Below are positions 34,401 to 47,343 of a DNA stretch of 64,000 nucleotides, piece by piece. The stretch spans positions 77,085,118 to 77,149,117 of the forward strand of contig NC_080172.1 of the NCBI RefSeq assembly GCF_950295315.1. Direction: 5' to 3'. The stretch's first letter is position 1. The number at the start of each line of letters is the position of its first letter. The position numbers and the translations under genes were made by a program. Source of the DNA: Erinaceus europaeus. Taxonomy: Eukaryota; Chordata; Mammalia; Eulipotyphla; Erinaceidae. The notes below the pieces were generated by a model, which ran no database searches, was not told the DNA's origin, and was given only the letters and a program-made list of their open reading frames with translations.

Positions 34401-37400
34401 ACAATGGGGAAAGAGAAGATTCAGAACTCTGATGGTGTGAATGGTGTGGATTCAAACCCCTGTTGACATGTAATTCTGTAATATAAAAACAAAATAAAAA
34501 AAATTATAAGATAACGGGTAGAATTCTGCACTGTTCCCACCACCACGTTCTGTATCCCCATTATCTCCACTGGAACCTATAGTAAGTAGTTTTCCCAAGG
34601 TTGCAGATATGGGTTGTCTATTATTTTTATAACTATGTCTATATTTATATATATATTTGCCTTCTCTCTTTTTTTTTTTGCCTCCAGGGTTATTGCTGAG
34701 GCTTGGTGCCTGCACTACGAATCCACTGCTCCTGTGGCCCTTTTGGTTATTTTTGCTTGTTTATTTTGTTTTGTTCTGGGATAAGATAGAAATTGAGAGG
34801 GGAGGGGAGAGGAGGGGAGGGGAGAGAAAGACAGACACCTGAAGACCTGCTTCACCACTTGTGAAATGACGTACAACTGCTCAGCCTTGGTGCACCACTG
34901 CCCAGGTCCTCTGCCTTCTCTTTCTGTGTCACACCCACATCTATCACTACTTGCAAATGTCCTTTTTTTCCACTTCTCTCTCTGGGTCCTGATGGAGTTC
35001 AGAGCCCTCTGGTCATCTTCCCCTATCATTCCTCCGCTCTTGGGAGTATGGACCAAAATTCTTTTTGGGGTGCAGAAGGTGTGAGTTCTGGCTTCTATAA
35101 TTGCTTCTCAGCTGGACATGGGCATTGGCAGGGTCATCCATAACCTGAGGCTGTTCTGTCTTTCCCATGGGGGAAGGCTCTGGAGAGGTGAGGTTCTGGG
35201 ACACACAGGTGAGGTCGTCTGCCCAGGGAAATCAGGATGGAATAATGATAGCATCTGCAACTTGGTAACTGAAAGGTGGTAAGATATAAAGCATGATAAA
35301 ATGAATAATGTAATGAATAGAAACCAAAAAGTAGGAATAGAGCAGATGAGACTAGAGATCTTAGGGTGGAAAAAGCGAGAAAGTCTATTTTTGCTATGTT
35401 CCTAGGGATCTATGATTTTCATAGTATTTTCTTGAGCTTAACAGGTAGCGGTGGAGGTGGACAAAAATATTGTCTGAGAAGATGGTGTCAGAGATGAGAA
35501 TAGGGTTAGAAAGTTGAATTAGGGCAGAGAGTAGCTCCCAAACTTTAAGAAAATCTATAAATAAAAATAACTGTTTACCCCATCCACTGGACCCAGGACC
35601 CATATGCATTCATATTTAGCACAAGAGCTTGTATAATCCCAGGTACAGAAATCTTATTTCCAAAGGCTGTCAGAAAATAACTCAGGTTAATAGGATCATA
35701 TTTTAATCTCTAATAATTAAGAGATCACTTTTGAACTGTTTGATATACAAAACCTTTTAGAATCAAAGGACAAGGAGCAATTAAAGAATGGACCAATAAA
35801 ATGTACTCAGTGTTTTCATTTAAAAAAACTTATTTTTTGAATACTAAAAGTGTTCACCCTGTTTCTCATACAAGAAAATCAGCTGGAAAAACTACTTAAT
35901 CTCTTGGCCAGAAGATGGTTCAACTGGTATACTGCCTTACCACACACAACGCTTTGGGTCCGAGCCCCAGCTCCATGGATGGTGGAGTAGCTATGGTTTC
36001 TCTGTTCTTTCTGTCTTCCTCTCACCTCTCTCTCTAAAATAGGAAATGAATAAACTAATCTAGGAGATTGCTCAGTGGTGGTAATGGGTATGTGTGAGAC
36101 CCTGGGGCAACATTGAAAAATGAAGTAATCTGATACTCAGTATTTCATGGGAATTTCACTCTAATTTGTTTAAAAATCATTCAGCCAAGTTGTTTATAAA
36201 CAGTTTTCTTTACTCTTCTTTATCAAGGTTTATTTTATCTGACCTTCCCAAGAACTTTCAGACTCTGCCTGGTTCTTTCAAGTCCACATAGTCTCCTTCC
36301 CCCACACACAAATTCTCCAAAGCAATGTGCCCAACCCACTCTTTCGGTTGAAGCAAAGTTGCAAACTACTATGATATAGTCATCACAAATACTAGCTGAG
36401 GGCTTTTCAGCAGCATCTCCTGGAAGGGGGTAGGTAAAGAAAATGAGTAAGAAAAGTTCTCTGTGAGGCATGTGATGAGGCTGGGCATTTTTCTTCCTGC
36501 TTTTCAGTGTTCCGCCAATTCCTGGCAATCTCTTCACATCCTCTAGTGTTTTTGTGGAGGGCTGGTGTGAACATGGCATCAGTCTTGTGCAATTCACCTT
36601 TCCTCTTAAGAATAGCCAAGAGGACTGTTCTGGGACATTACCCTCCTATTCAAAGGCAACTCAATCCTTTCTGTAGCCCTATCTTTGTATTTCTGCTACA
36701 GCACTTGATGCTTGAAAAAAATTAATGAAACATATAGAAGTATGCATGACTGGGGGCTGGATAGTAGGGCGCCGAGATAAGTGCACACACTGCATGCACA
36801 AGTACTAGGATCTGAGCCCCTGCTCCCCACCAACAACAGGAGGGATGCTTCACAAGTGGTGAAGCAGATTCTGCAAGTGTCTTTCACTCGCCCTCTCTAC
36901 CTCCCTCTCCTCTCTCAATTTCTTTCTGTAGAAAGAAAAGAAGGAAGGGAGGGAGGGAGGGAGGGAGGGGGGAAAGAAGGAAGGAAATCTGGCCACCAGG
37001 AGTTGTGACTTCATAGTGCCAGCACTGAACCTCAGCAATAATGCTGGTGGCAATAAAAAATAAGTAAATAAACTATTTTTTTAAAAGTATGAATAAGCAT
37101 GGTCCAGGAGGTGGCACAGTGGATAAAGTGTTGGACTCTCAAGCTTGAGATCCTGAGTTAAATCCCCGGCAGCACATGTACCAGAGTGATAATCTGGTTC
37201 TTTCTCTCTTTCTTCCTATCCCTCTCATTAAGAAATAAATATTAAATAAATAAATAAATAATTTTAAAAGAATGTATGAGCATAAATTCTCAATGAGGGT
37301 AATATTGCCCACTAAAGGGGTGAAAACTAGTTTTTGGGGTGGGTGGTGAAAACAGCCTTGGATAGTATCAAAATATGTGACTCCAGCAAATTCTATTTGT

Positions 37401-37419
37401 TTTAAATGGTGAAAGTTTG

Positions 37420-37477
<58 letters not shown>

Positions 37478-40400
37478 AAACTATGGTTATGGAAACAACG
37501 CAAATGCCTATGTACAAGATAGATAAAGAAAATAATATACATGCATACATGCACATTATGCATACAATTTAATACTTCTAGTTAAAAAGATGAAATCTTG
37601 TTATTTACAACAGTATGGATGACTCTGAAGGGACTGTGCTAAGTGAAATAAATTAGACGGTAAAAGGTACTCACAGATAAAGAAACAAAGCAAGTAAAAC
37701 AAAAACAGACCCTCAGACTCTTGCAACAGAATGGTAATTACTAGAGAAGTGATAGTGGGTAGGTGGTACAGGCACAGGGGGATAAAATGGAAAATGGCAG
37801 ATGGTGTGACTGGATGCTGCACAGTGGATCCAGTGTGCTATTTACAGTTGTCAAGGTGTGAAGCTGTATACATGAAACACATACAATGTTGTAAATTAGT
37901 GATTTCAATAAAAATATAATAAAATACTGTAGGAAAGCAATTATAGAAACAATGTTTGAATAACACAAATATAGTAAAAAAAAAAAAAGTATAGCTCTTT
38001 CTCTGCCCCTCTCTACTTCCCTCCAGAAGTAAATTCCTACCCAGCTGACAATTCTTCCAGACTACATGCAAACATATTACAGCAAAATCATGCATAAAAC
38101 AGCACAAGATTAAGATCCCCTTCAAAAACAGTCCCTGAGGGGTCTAAACTTACTAAGAGAAAAAGGAGACACTTGATCAGATAAAAAAAAAGCTTGCTGA
38201 TTGCCAAGAAACAACCAAGCGCTTCCTAGTACTGAGGTTTGAGAATTTCCCCCCTCAGAATGTTTAAAAGAGGACACAAAGGTATGAGGAAAACTGCTTT
38301 AAGAGTCATCTCAACAACTGATCTCAGAGTGAGATTCCCAGAATGTTTTTTGGTGATTCTCAGCATAAGCAGAGAACATGCAGTCAAAGCACAATTTAAT
38401 AAAAAGACAAGAGATGCACCTGGCATGACATAGGGTATTATAAAGAACTGCCTCATGGTCCCCATTTACAGCTAAGGACATTCTAGAATCTACTAAACAA
38501 ATGTCTTTCCCAAGCATTCACTTCTCATAATCTTACCTCAATACTTGTTAAAACTGGGAAGCAGATGGTCCTAAGATACTGTCTCTGGCGTTTACAACAG
38601 TATTCCCTAAGTTTAAGTCATGCCTGAACTCTGGCTAGGCTCCCTGTAATACATTATCCCAAATTCACTAGATAAAACCAAATTTAACATCAACTTTCCT
38701 TTCTTTCACATGTTCCTTGTGTGTTTTGGATTTTTCAACTTTCTTCTCCATTACTTCTTCCTTCTGTACCTTATCCAAATGATGACTACTACCTACCATA
38801 CACAGTTCAAAGGCACACTGCCTTTAGCAGTTTATATACATTCTAGTACAAAGACAGAAAGATATTAAATAAATCTGTTAAGCTATGTGCCCCCAAAGGG
38901 AAAGGAAAGAAGTTGTATATCTGAAAGCAAAGGGAGACTAGAAATAGATAGGGCCTTCCACAGTCTCCATATAGAAACCAAGTAGATTTCCATCTAAAAT
39001 GCCCCTTCCTTTTCTTCTTCATCCATTGTCACTCTTCATACCTCCCTGTGAGATCAAGAACAGGCTGTAACAATTCTTTCACATATCTTAACACCCTCTC
39101 CCACTCTCAAGAATCCAACAAACGTATAAATAGCTTAGTAAGAATTTTAAATATTCATGGTGGGGCTACAGCGGACTAAAGAGCACATGCTTTGAAATCA
39201 AATTTCAGAAACTTGTGTTCCCAATTAGTGTGCCCTAAGTAACTTGATCCCAATGACCTCACTCCTTACAGTTCCACTCCCTCATCTCAGGCCCACTTTG
39301 AGGATGAAGTTGGTTCCTTAAGTTGAAAGGTCTTCCCCAACACCTGACACTTATCACAGTTAATGTTCTCTGCTTATATCAATTTGAGTGCTTATATCAA
39401 TTTGAGTACAGATACACAAAGCTTTCTAAGAACCCAACCTCAATACACGCTGTTCATTTTACTGTCTATGAAGCATAAAGTTCTACAGCAGACAAGTTCA
39501 TCTGGAGTCACGTCCGTTTCCCTCACCAGTCATTTCCATGCTTACTTTGCACCTGTCACTACTCTGCTCTCTACTTAAGAGTGACTTAGCATCCTGAAAT
39601 CTTTCTTTTTCAGATTATTACTGATAAAAAGGATGAAATAACTATCATTTTAAAAGCAGGTTTGTGGACTGGAAAGTAGCTCACTGGATAGGGCTAAAAT
39701 CTTGCCGTGTGCATAGCCCAAATTTGAGTCTCTATGAAACTAAGGGAAACTCTGGAGCTGTGGTCTCTTTGCCCTCCAAGTATGCACAAATAAACCCTGA
39801 GACACAATGACTCAATATCTGAACACTGACAAACTTGTAAGAAACTCAAACTTAATGTAATAGGAGCTGTCCCACTACCCCCAAACAAATAGTAATACAC
39901 AACGTATAAAATGTTGGACAATAGGATGTTGATTCTGTCTTCTCCACAAAGAGCTGAACTTTCAACCTACAAATCTTAAGCCATGATTGAAAGTTTAATA
40001 GATTTTTAAAGATCAAATCTAAATAAGGAAAGGAACCAGACAGTGGTACACTCAATAGAGCCCTGAGTCCTCACCTACAGGGGGGAAGCTTCACAAGTGG
40101 TGAAGCAGTGCTGCAGGCATCTCTCCCTCCCTATCTTCTCCTTCTCTCAATTTCTATCTCCTTCTAAAAATAAATAAATTATTTTTTAAAATCTAGACAA
40201 GGAGAGAACATACAAGCTGAATGCCCTGAAGAATCTAGACTCAAAAATAGTGACTTAAAAGATGTACATGTGAAATAGCTCACAGCTTGAGAAAACTTGG
40301 CAAACAACAGTGGCAGGAATCCAGAGACACAATAATGGCCCTTTCCCCACCCCATCAGAAAGGAAAGGGCTCACCTCCAGGCTGCAGACCCTGGCTGCCA

Positions 40401-43400
40401 TGCTGGAGTGACTCCTGGAGGAGTGTGTGTGCAGGGACACTGGAGATATGGAAGGAGACAGCACAGGTTTTCAAGATGGGTGTTCTTCAGTTTTGTAGCC
40501 CTAAACCTCATGCCTGATGCAAAGAGGGTACCCAGCAGATGATTTCTCATCTACTGATCGTGTCATCAGACTTTGGGAGTGGCAAATGCTTAAAGGTCTA
40601 TTTTGTTACACATTGGCATTTGCATTTGAATAGCACTGGTTTCCATGAGCGTCACATCACCTTGATCTACCAATCTAGTAATCTTAGATGGATCGCTAGG
40701 GACATATTTGTTTTGCTTTCTGATAAAAAGTCCCTTATGTTTACAGCGCTCCCCAAGCCAGTCTTGAAATCCCAGAATCAGGACCTGGTCAGAAGGAACA
40801 ACCATGCCCGCTGAGCCAGTCTACGTCAAGGCAGGCGTGCATCCTGAGACCGAGATAAGACTCGTTCTTTTCTGCTTTGGTAGTCAACAGTTTGGAAACT
40901 ACTGGACATACCTAATTAGTTTATAGAAATCAAATTGGGATTAAAAAGAAATAAAATCCAGACTGAAATCTTAGCTTACAAATTGAGATATAAATAAAAT
41001 CCAGAACCACCAAATCCTAGAAGTGAAACACTAATGCTTTCTCCATGAGATAATACATTTGCTCTAAAAGAACAAATATTAACACTGAGGTGGGCGGTGG
41101 CGCATTTGGTTGAGCGCACATGTTATAATGCACAAGGACCCGGGTTCACACCTCAGGTCCCAGTGGTGAAGCCGTGCTGCAGGCATCTCGCTTTCTCTGT
41201 CCATCTCTATCCCACCCACCCCCTCAGTTTCTCTATCTCTACCGAAAAAAAAAGTTCACGTTATATGGGGTCTGCAGTGGTATACAGTTCTTTACTAGTG
41301 TGTATTTGTTTGATCACAGCAACCCTATGAGGAAATCAAGGAATGTATATTCTAATAAAATAGGTGAGAGAAATAAGTTTAGAAACCTTCGGCAAATATC
41401 ACAAACACACACACACACACACACACACACTTTATGGAGAGAGGAAAATTAACAAATGGAGGATTGGAATCTGTATGTTGCCGTAGTGAGCTCAATGAAA
41501 GGGGATTTAACAGAAGCACCATGATTAAAATAGATGCCCTTCCTTCAAGTTTCATTTTCTTATTCTCAGTTCTTGAATATTTAAGAGTCTGCCCTTCATC
41601 AATATTTAACTTTTCAGGGATGCAGACTTTTTGCAGCCACCCAGATTTCCAAACATGTCTCTCTTCAACAGTAGTCTAGATGCCTCCTAAGGACCCTTTT
41701 GAGAGTTGGAACTTTCTGTTCCTAGAATAGTAAGGCACATCACTGAGCTGTATCTTCAGTGTATATTCATTTTTCATCAACTCTTTAGGAAGTTCCTATC
41801 ACTGCATCTGCAGTGAGTTGATAAACTGAGGATGGCATGACGTCCACATGGACAGTCCCAAGTACAAATTATTCTGAAAAGGAACTCTCTTGACTGACCC
41901 AGGATGCCCTCGCCATTCCAGAAGCACTGACCACATTCCTCCAAATGCTCCAGCTGCCTATCCTGTGACTGAGGCAGAGCATACTCAGTCCTCTCGCTCT
42001 AGCTATAGATCAAATAAGGGAGAAAAGCAGCCAGGGAGAAAGGGGATCCCAGCACTTTCACCAGCTCCAATATCTGGATTTACTCAGGAACCCAGCTCTG
42101 GATTTCAGATAGTGAATTTCTTGTCTGTTTACTGTATAGGACACTGTCCATCTGTAAGAGATGGCTTTATAAAGCCCATGAAGAACAGAGTCAAAATACC
42201 TCATTTTAAACATACGCAACCAAAAAGGTTTCAGAGTCTTACAAATGTACTGGCTGTGCAAGATACTGTTACCTTTTTCTCTCCTATGAAAAGTAGAGAG
42301 TAAGAACTTTCCATTAAAAAGCAGAATGGCATTTCTCATCTCCTTTAAAAAATATTTTATCGAATAAACTAGTATATAAAAAGATAAGATGTTCACTTTC
42401 TAAGGCCATAACTAGGCAAAAAAAAAAAAAAAAAAAAAAGGTTTCTGGTTCATATTGCATTGATAAGCATGAGAAGAAAAAAATGAAGGAAAGAAAAGAC
42501 AAGACTAGGACTAAGGTTTAAATAACTGTTCCAACATAAATTCTCTTTTGGGAGTCGGGTGGTATCACAGTGGGTTAAGCGCACATGGTGCAAAGCACAA
42601 GGACCAGTGTGAGGATCCCGGTTCAAGTCCCTGGCTCCCCACTGACGGGGAGTCACTTCACAGGCGGTGAAGCAGGTCCGCAGGTGTCTATCTTTCTCTC
42701 CCCCTGTGTCTTCCCCTCCTCTCTCCATTTCTCTCTGTCCTATCCAACAATGATGACATCAATAACAACTACAACAACAATAAAAACAAGGGCAACAAAA
42801 AGGAAATAAATAAATTCTCTTGTATAATATGTAATGAAGGTTTGCTGTAGACACCCAGACAAAAAGAAAAGAAAGATTGCTTTGCATCCTTTCTGGATCA
42901 AGGGTCAATGATCCAGAATGAGAGGAAGCAGGTTGCAAAGGGGACTCTAAAGGCTCAGCAGAGAAAAACTATCCAATCAACAGTGTATCTGCACGTAGGT
43001 GTTAATCTGAACCATCTCTTCCTATTCCTGAAGTCTAATCTCTCATTTCCTCACTTTGTACTTATTCCTAAATAACCCTGGAAATTTGCTCTACTAAAGG
43101 TGATCTCCTAAGATCAATAAAATCCAGAAGCTTGTTTCCAGTCTCCACCCCCCCACCCCACCCCACTTTCTCTTGACTTCTTATGAGACCATTCCCTCTC
43201 GGGTCTCCTTATTCCTCTTCCCTTTGGAAAATGTCAATTCTCCCTAAATTCTGGCTTCAGATCAAAAAGGCTAGGAGCAGGGGATTTGGAAAAAACACTC
43301 AGGCTAGATTTCCATGTCCACCGTGCCTAACTTTCCCCACCTGGTAAATCAGAGATGATTAACAGAAATTACATAAGAGGGTTTTGGGGAGGGTTTAATT

Positions 43401-46400
43401 ATTTAATACCTACAAATCAGAAGAACACAAAATAATGCCAACCCTTATCCTTCGATCTATGCTTTGCTGGCCACTCCCACCCATCCAGATACCAGGAAAT
43501 TGTCCTCCTTCAAATTTAATATACCATAAAAAACCAATGGCTCAACACTGTTTGATAGCTATTTTGATAAGAGATCATTTTCAGGTCAAGCTAAGTTTTA
43601 AAACTACTTAATCAAATCATCTGTAAAATGTTTGTCCTCACTCCATTTTCAAGGCTTATCCCACTGCCAACTTTCACTTGAGCGTAAAGATGGTGATATG
43701 TATGTAGCACAGGTCACAAATACCAAGTGATTTATGACTTGATAATAAAGAACTAATGCAGAGGACATGAATTTTGACAAGGTCACTTTGATATAGCTTT
43801 GTTCTGTATTTTTAGCATCAAGAAGAGGTTCACCTCTTTTAAATTGTTAGCGGGAAGTATAAGCTAGAATTTTTTTTTTTTTTAGCAATTTGGTACTTCA
43901 AATTACATATTTAAATGTCAGATCAAAAGGTATGTACTTGAAGGGGCCAGGACATTGCCCACCAGTAGAGAGCGTACTTTAGCATGCACAAGGACCTGTG
44001 ATTGAGTCCCTAGCCACACGAAAGCATCATGCAATGAAGAAGGAAGTTTATGATGGTGCAACTGTGCTCTGATGTCTCTCCCCCTCTCCCTACTTCTCAC
44101 CTTCTACATGAAGGGAAAATAAACAGCCAGGAATGGTGAAATCATACAGATGCAAAATCCCAGCAAAGCCCTGGTAGCAAAGGGGAAAAAAAAAAGTTAT
44201 GCACTATTCTAAAGGATATATCTACCAGTAGATAAGCAATGATCAAAGAATATTCAAAATTGTAGAGATGTTGGAGCAGAGGTAGGAGATACAAGATACT
44301 TTCAGTGTGTGTGAGAGAGAAGTGGGGGGGTGTTGTTTTTATTGGGGTATGAGAAATGGGTTAGGGATTGTTCATTTTAATCTTCTTGGGTCAATTTTGG
44401 TTGTGGGTTTGTTTGTTTGTTTTTCCTTTTTTCTTTTTCTTGGAGCTGTTCTTGTCACCAGAAGCTTATTCTTTAAAAATTTATTTATGAAATGAAAATA
44501 TTGACAAGACCATAGGATAAGAGGGGTACAATTCCATACCAGAAGCTTCTTCAGGTCCACTGTTGGATGGCTTCTCAGTGAATTTTTTTTTTTTCCTGCT
44601 TGAAAACAATCCTGTCTCCTATCTTTCTGATCTCTAACTGGTTCCTCTTCAGAGATCCCTTCCTCTTGGTAATTTATAGTGCTGACTGTCTCTTAAGATC
44701 ACTATTAACTAGGTCCTCCTTGGAAAAAAGCTTTCTTTTTCTTGGGTTTGGAGACAAGTTCCTGAGGAGCCTGGGGGTTTTGCTTTTTTTTTTTTTTTTT
44801 TTTTCATTTTAGGTCTTTCACTTGTATTCAACTGACTTCACACTCCTCAGAGTGCTAGCTCCATGAGGATAATTTCTGGAACCATCCGTTCCACCCTGGT
44901 TCCTTCCATGGCTGCCAGTTCTTAGCAACATCGCCCCGCCAGATATTCGTCAGGATGCGGCATCGTCTAAGTTCATTTCCCACATCTACGCTCGACCAGA
45001 CCTGCCAATATACGCGGATATCTTCGCCCACCCTGTCCAACGCTTGACGTCTCGTCACCCAATCTGGTCCCCTATGCCTACACTGAACTTCTCTGTTCCA
45101 GACTCTTGAAAACAGAGTTGGCAGTCAGCTGAGGTAAAGAACAAACACCTCATCACAGACCCCTGCAAGCGTCAACCCGGCTTTGACCTAGCACGTTATG
45201 ATTGGGCCCTCCTCAATGGCTATCGAACAGGCCATGGCCGGTGCGCCGCTATGTTCCATCACTGGGGAGCCAGAGACGACCCGAACTGCCCCTGCGGCTG
45301 CAGACAGACTATGACCCACATAGTCAACGACTGCCACCTCTCCAGATTCAAAGGAGGTCTCGAAACTTTACATCAGGCTCAACCTGACGCTGTTGACTGG
45401 CTACGGAAGAAGGGCAAACGCTAGAAGAAGAAGAAGAGTGCTACCTCTGTCTTTTGACACTTGGAGTACAATTACAGCTAGGAATTTATTTTCTTCCTTC
45501 AAGTGTTTCTTCTCCTGTTTCTCCATTTTCTTAGTAATTTCAGCAGCAGCTTCCCCTGTCTGAACCACAGCTCCTCTATGACTTCCAAATTCTTTCATAG
45601 ACTCTCTCCTATGAAAGTCTCATAAGGCAGCCATTGCTCAACCTGTTCTTAAAGCTTCTCTCCAAATACACTTGTGGGCACCTCAGAGGAAAACTGATTG
45701 ATGAGGTGACACTGCACTTATCTGCCAACTATAGGGAGATACAACCTTTGTTCTTGGCAGCTGCTCAACAAATAAAGGCAGAGAGGAGACCAAGTCAGTA
45801 TTTTGGGCCCTGGAAACTGGGTCTCTATGCTGGGCTCTGGGAGTCACTGAGACACCAGGACTGGCCATCACCCAATACTTTCGCTTCTTTACCTTTTATA
45901 TTTGGGTACTGTTCGTTTTCCCCGCAACCAATGTTTCATCTACAAAGTATAAGGATTAAGGTGCAAAGAGCTTCTCTCAGCTGGGGAACTAGGCAACTAG
46001 TAGAGCATCAGATTTGTATGCCTAAGGTTCCCAGTTCCATCCTGAGCATCACACATACCAGAGTGGCATCCTTTCTCTCTCCCTTTCTCTGTTTCATGTG
46101 AAATTTCTTCTCCCATGTTAAAAAAAAAAAAAAAACTTAAAAAATATGAGAAAAGAGTTTCATAGGCAATAAGGAAGAGACTCCAAAGAATAATAGACCC
46201 CCCCCCAATCTTCATGCAGAAATGATTTATCCAAAGATTGTGGGCTCAATAAGGATTCAAATGAGTTCTTGTTCCAAAATCAGTCTTTTCTTCCACTTAG
46301 TGTTCTCCCACCCCCTTCACCTCCTAATAAAGTTAAAACAAAAACTAAAAAAAAAAAAAAGCTAAAAATAAGTAAATAAATAAATAAGTCTATCACACAG

Positions 46401-47293
46401 GCAAGAATACTCGCCACTGAGAAGATTAAGAAAAGCCAGCAAGGTGGTGGCTTAGACTCTGTGGCTTAACATAAAGAACTTTAAACTCATAGAGAAGGGA
46501 GATTGCATCCAAAAGCAATCACCATCACTGTGTCTGATTGATGCACCATGAATCCGCACTGATTCAAACCAGCCCACGGGAATCGCATCTCAAAGGGTGT
46601 TGCCAGCACAGTTCAAAAGTTCATAATAAGAGATTTGGCAGAGATATACTGGCAGACTAAAAAACCACTTTAATTCTTCAGCAACTCTTCAAAACGTAGC
46701 TTCCTTTTAGAAGGTACTGTAAACAGACTACAGGAAAGGGTGTCAACAGCAAAACTGTAACTGAGAGGAGAAAAAGAAGAAAATAACAAAGCAAGCTGAA
46801 AGAGGAAGAAAAAAAAACTGGAAGGCTGGCTGGAAGAGCACAACCACAATGCTCTTGTGTGTGGTCAAGGTTTTTTTTTTTTCCTTGTTTTTTTTTTTTT
46901 TTTTTCATACCACATCCAGGTCTCTGAAGAAAGGTAAAGAAAAAGCAGAGACAGATGCAGAGCATAGAATGGGCTTGGGGGAGGGACTCCAGCTATGTGT
47001 GGACTCTGAAAAGCTGGGGGGAAGGGCAGTCCCACCTAAGTCACTAAGGGCCAAGGACCCTGCCAGGCTCACAATACAATGTTGAATGCAACCCTAATTT
47101 CTATACTTGAACCAAGTATAATTTCTATACTCGATTAGAAGAACTATGATTGCTGCTGTTATTTTTGCACTCAAAAGTAGAATCACATGCTTGAATTATG
47201 AGACTTACTACACATGGTATTGATTATTTTTCTCCTACTTCCTCCCACGTGAAACAGGAGGAGGGAGGGAAAACTGCAATAATAAAGTACACT

Positions 47294-47343
<50 letters not shown>

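Larger units (their letters stand above)
33211..34514 (+). mobile_element. L1 3' portion (X) with SINE-C at its 5' end, nested in Y
   Basis: AAATTGTAAGATAA (33211-33224) and AAATTATAAGATAA (34501-34514) flank an insertion made of SINE-C (33225-33355) and then L1 3' sequence in plus orientation (33356-34500). The L1 part ends CCCCTGTTGACATGTAATTC and an A-rich tail. X and Y are the same L1 type in opposite orientation, tail to tail. Confidence 0.7.
33173..35640 (-). mobile_element. L1 3' portion (Y), split by a nested insertion
   Basis: The tail end of Y is at 33173-33224 (CTATTAGTGACTTAATATTA). The rest resumes at 34515 and runs to about 35640, with GGTCCTGATGGAGTTCAGAG, GGTGCAGAAGGTGTGAGTTC and the far 5' block matching 16.2-16.6 kb. 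A SINE remnant (34682-34912, minus) lies inside. Everything between 33225 and 34500 was inserted later. Confidence 0.75.
44315..45870 (-). pseudogene. NOP56P: NOP56 processed pseudogene
   Basis: Read on the minus strand, this is an intronless, broken copy of the mRNA for NOP56, a core protein of box C/D snoRNPs. Visible blocks in order are a TPKYGL-like start near 45800, AAAKNKG and [11 protein letters not shown] equivalents near 45700-45750, [16 protein letters not shown] (45470-45560), the S-S-T-x-EEC junction, lysine-rich KPKKKK and [11 protein letters not shown] (about 44720-44760), GPEEA near 44550, a TAA stop near 44377 and AATAAA at 44338-44343. Frameshifts and stops abound and the 5' half of the mRNA is missing. 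It is interrupted by a Vingi fragment and a small L1 fragment. It lies in CNN3 intron 1, same strand as CNN3. The 5' boundary is approximate. Confidence 0.85.

Noticed and set aside
37368..37556. Frames with HTHTHT, VCVCVC or MYMYMY repeats (8.2, 37.4, 41.3 and 47.2 kb)
   Set aside because: Produced by dinucleotide or hexanucleotide microsatellites.
41890..42303. 137-codon plus-strand frame in CNN3 intron 1
   Set aside because: Not recognisable, opposite to CNN3, with no promoter, splice or polyadenylation evidence and no low-divergence repeat around it.
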